64,000 bases of DNA from Nioella sp. MMSF_3534. Its GTDB lineage: Bacteria; Pseudomonadota; Alphaproteobacteria; Rhodobacterales; Rhodobacteraceae. Made by a program: the position numbers and the translations under genes. The notes under the pieces are model-generated. The model was given only the letters and a program-made list of their open reading frames with translations. It ran no database searches and had not been told where the DNA came from. The stretch's first letter is position 1; each line of letters opens with the position of its first letter. Location: positions 1-64,000 of the forward strand of contig NZ_JASHJX010000010.1 of assembly GCF_030732985.1 (NCBI RefSeq). The letters run 5' to 3'. Below are positions 63,543 to 64,000 of this stretch, piece after piece.

Positions 63543-64000
63543 TCACTCGACGGCTGGACCATAGGCATAGAGCCATTCGTCTGGTGTCAGCGTTTGTACA
63601 CCTTCGATCGTCATATTGGTTCTTGTGACCATTGGCAGGTTGGGCGTGATGATCAGCCTTGGCGGCGCCTCGTTCCGTCCTTCATTTGCGCCGATATGCC
63701 GGATCAAGGCACGCAGTCCCACGTCACCGATAAGGGGCGTATACGGCGCGACCATGTCGATGGCACCGCTTCTGATGTTGGCCATGATCTCTTTGGCGTC
63801 GTCGTTGGCGAGAATGATGATCTTGCCGGAACTGCCACTGTTCAGACGCCCGGCTTCCTCGATGGCACCAAGCGCTCCGAGCGCTTCTTCGCCGCCGGTA
63901 TTGAAGCTGATGTCGAACTGGCTGTTGGCCTGGAGCGCATCGGCCGTCGCATCGAAGGCGAGCGAACGTTGGCTGTTCGTGTGATAGTTTCCGACGATCT
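63543..64000 (-). CDS. Sugar ABC transporter substrate-binding protein, partial (N-terminus outside window)
   Basis: Only the C-terminal 152 residues are present; the gene continues past the right edge. The visible part has the type I periplasmic binding fold pattern SGKIIILANDDAKEIM and AIDMVAPYTPLIGDVGLRALI typical of ribose/xylose-binding proteins, and ends PDEWLYAYGPAVE. It is the receptor of this importer. Confidence 0.85.
   Translation of the reverse strand, partial: IVGNYHTNSQRSLAFDATADALQANSQFDISFNTGGEEALGALGAIEEAGRLNSGSSGKIIILANDDAKEIMANIRSGAIDMVAPYTPLIGDVGLRALIRHIGANEGRNEAPPRLIITPNLPMVTRTNMTIEGVQTLTPDEWLYAYGPAVE

Overview
The window is GC-rich chromosomal DNA with dense, often overlapping operons (ATGA/GTGA junctions). 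Gene content points to an alphaproteobacterium of the Rhodobacterales (Roseobacter-type): a fad cluster with a DmdC-like acyl-CoA dehydrogenase, MerR regulators of the LiuR type, DUF1127 and Hint-domain small proteins, TRAP and ABC uptake systems and SBP56-type methanethiol oxidases. The taxonomic statement is an inference from family content. I see no rRNA, tRNA, CRISPR array, phage or replication origin.

Region 1 (1-1.2 kb) is decayed: a truncated GFA-family gene and the C-terminal half of an IS630-type transposase. Region 2 (1.2-19 kb) is a long + strand catabolic/uptake cluster: periplasmic binding protein, iron-type alcohol dehydrogenase, AraC regulator, LivH, LivM, LivG, a LivF fused to a Tm-1-like (UPF0261) domain, a 960-residue flotillin-like protein with a regular 44-residue super-repeat, two SRPBCC proteins, a metallo-beta-lactamase-fold hydrolase and an aldehyde dehydrogenase. 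Converging on it are a creatinase-like M24 protein and an acyl-CoA ligase. This is the best candidate for an undescribed system: a membrane-organised importer coupled to alcohol/aldehyde oxidation of an unknown substrate.

Region 3 (19-32.8 kb) has a degenerate Hint-domain protein, a RibD/DHFR-like protein, the fad operon (MerR, acyl-CoA dehydrogenase, small protein, GST, membrane protein, thiolase, cupin, FadB), a GT61 glycosyltransferase, a second MerR, two hotdog thioesterases and a MATE exporter. Region 4 (32.8-40.3 kb) is mostly housekeeping: PyrD, DUF952, periplasmic 5'-nucleotidase, DUF1127, SRAP, EamA and a hydantoinase/oxoprolinase-family protein.

Region 5 (40.3-49.8 kb) centres on C1/sulfur metabolism. 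Two SBP56/methanethiol oxidase paralogs, each beside its own IclR regulator, flank a class III alcohol dehydrogenase (glutathione-dependent formaldehyde oxidation). One paralog leads an operon with a membrane protein, HcnA/HcnB-like subunits and RidA; the other is translationally coupled to a [2Fe-2S] ferredoxin. The expected flow is methanethiol to formaldehyde, sulfide and peroxide, with formaldehyde oxidised through the glutathione adduct.

Region 6 (49.8-57.1 kb) is a leftward P450 - ferredoxin - TRAP - GMC oxidoreductase operon divergent from a LysR regulator, fitting uptake, hydroxylation and alcohol oxidation of an unknown organic acid. Region 7 (57.3-64 kb) is a ribose/xylose-type ABC importer with an FGGY kinase and a LysR regulator; its binding protein runs off the right edge.
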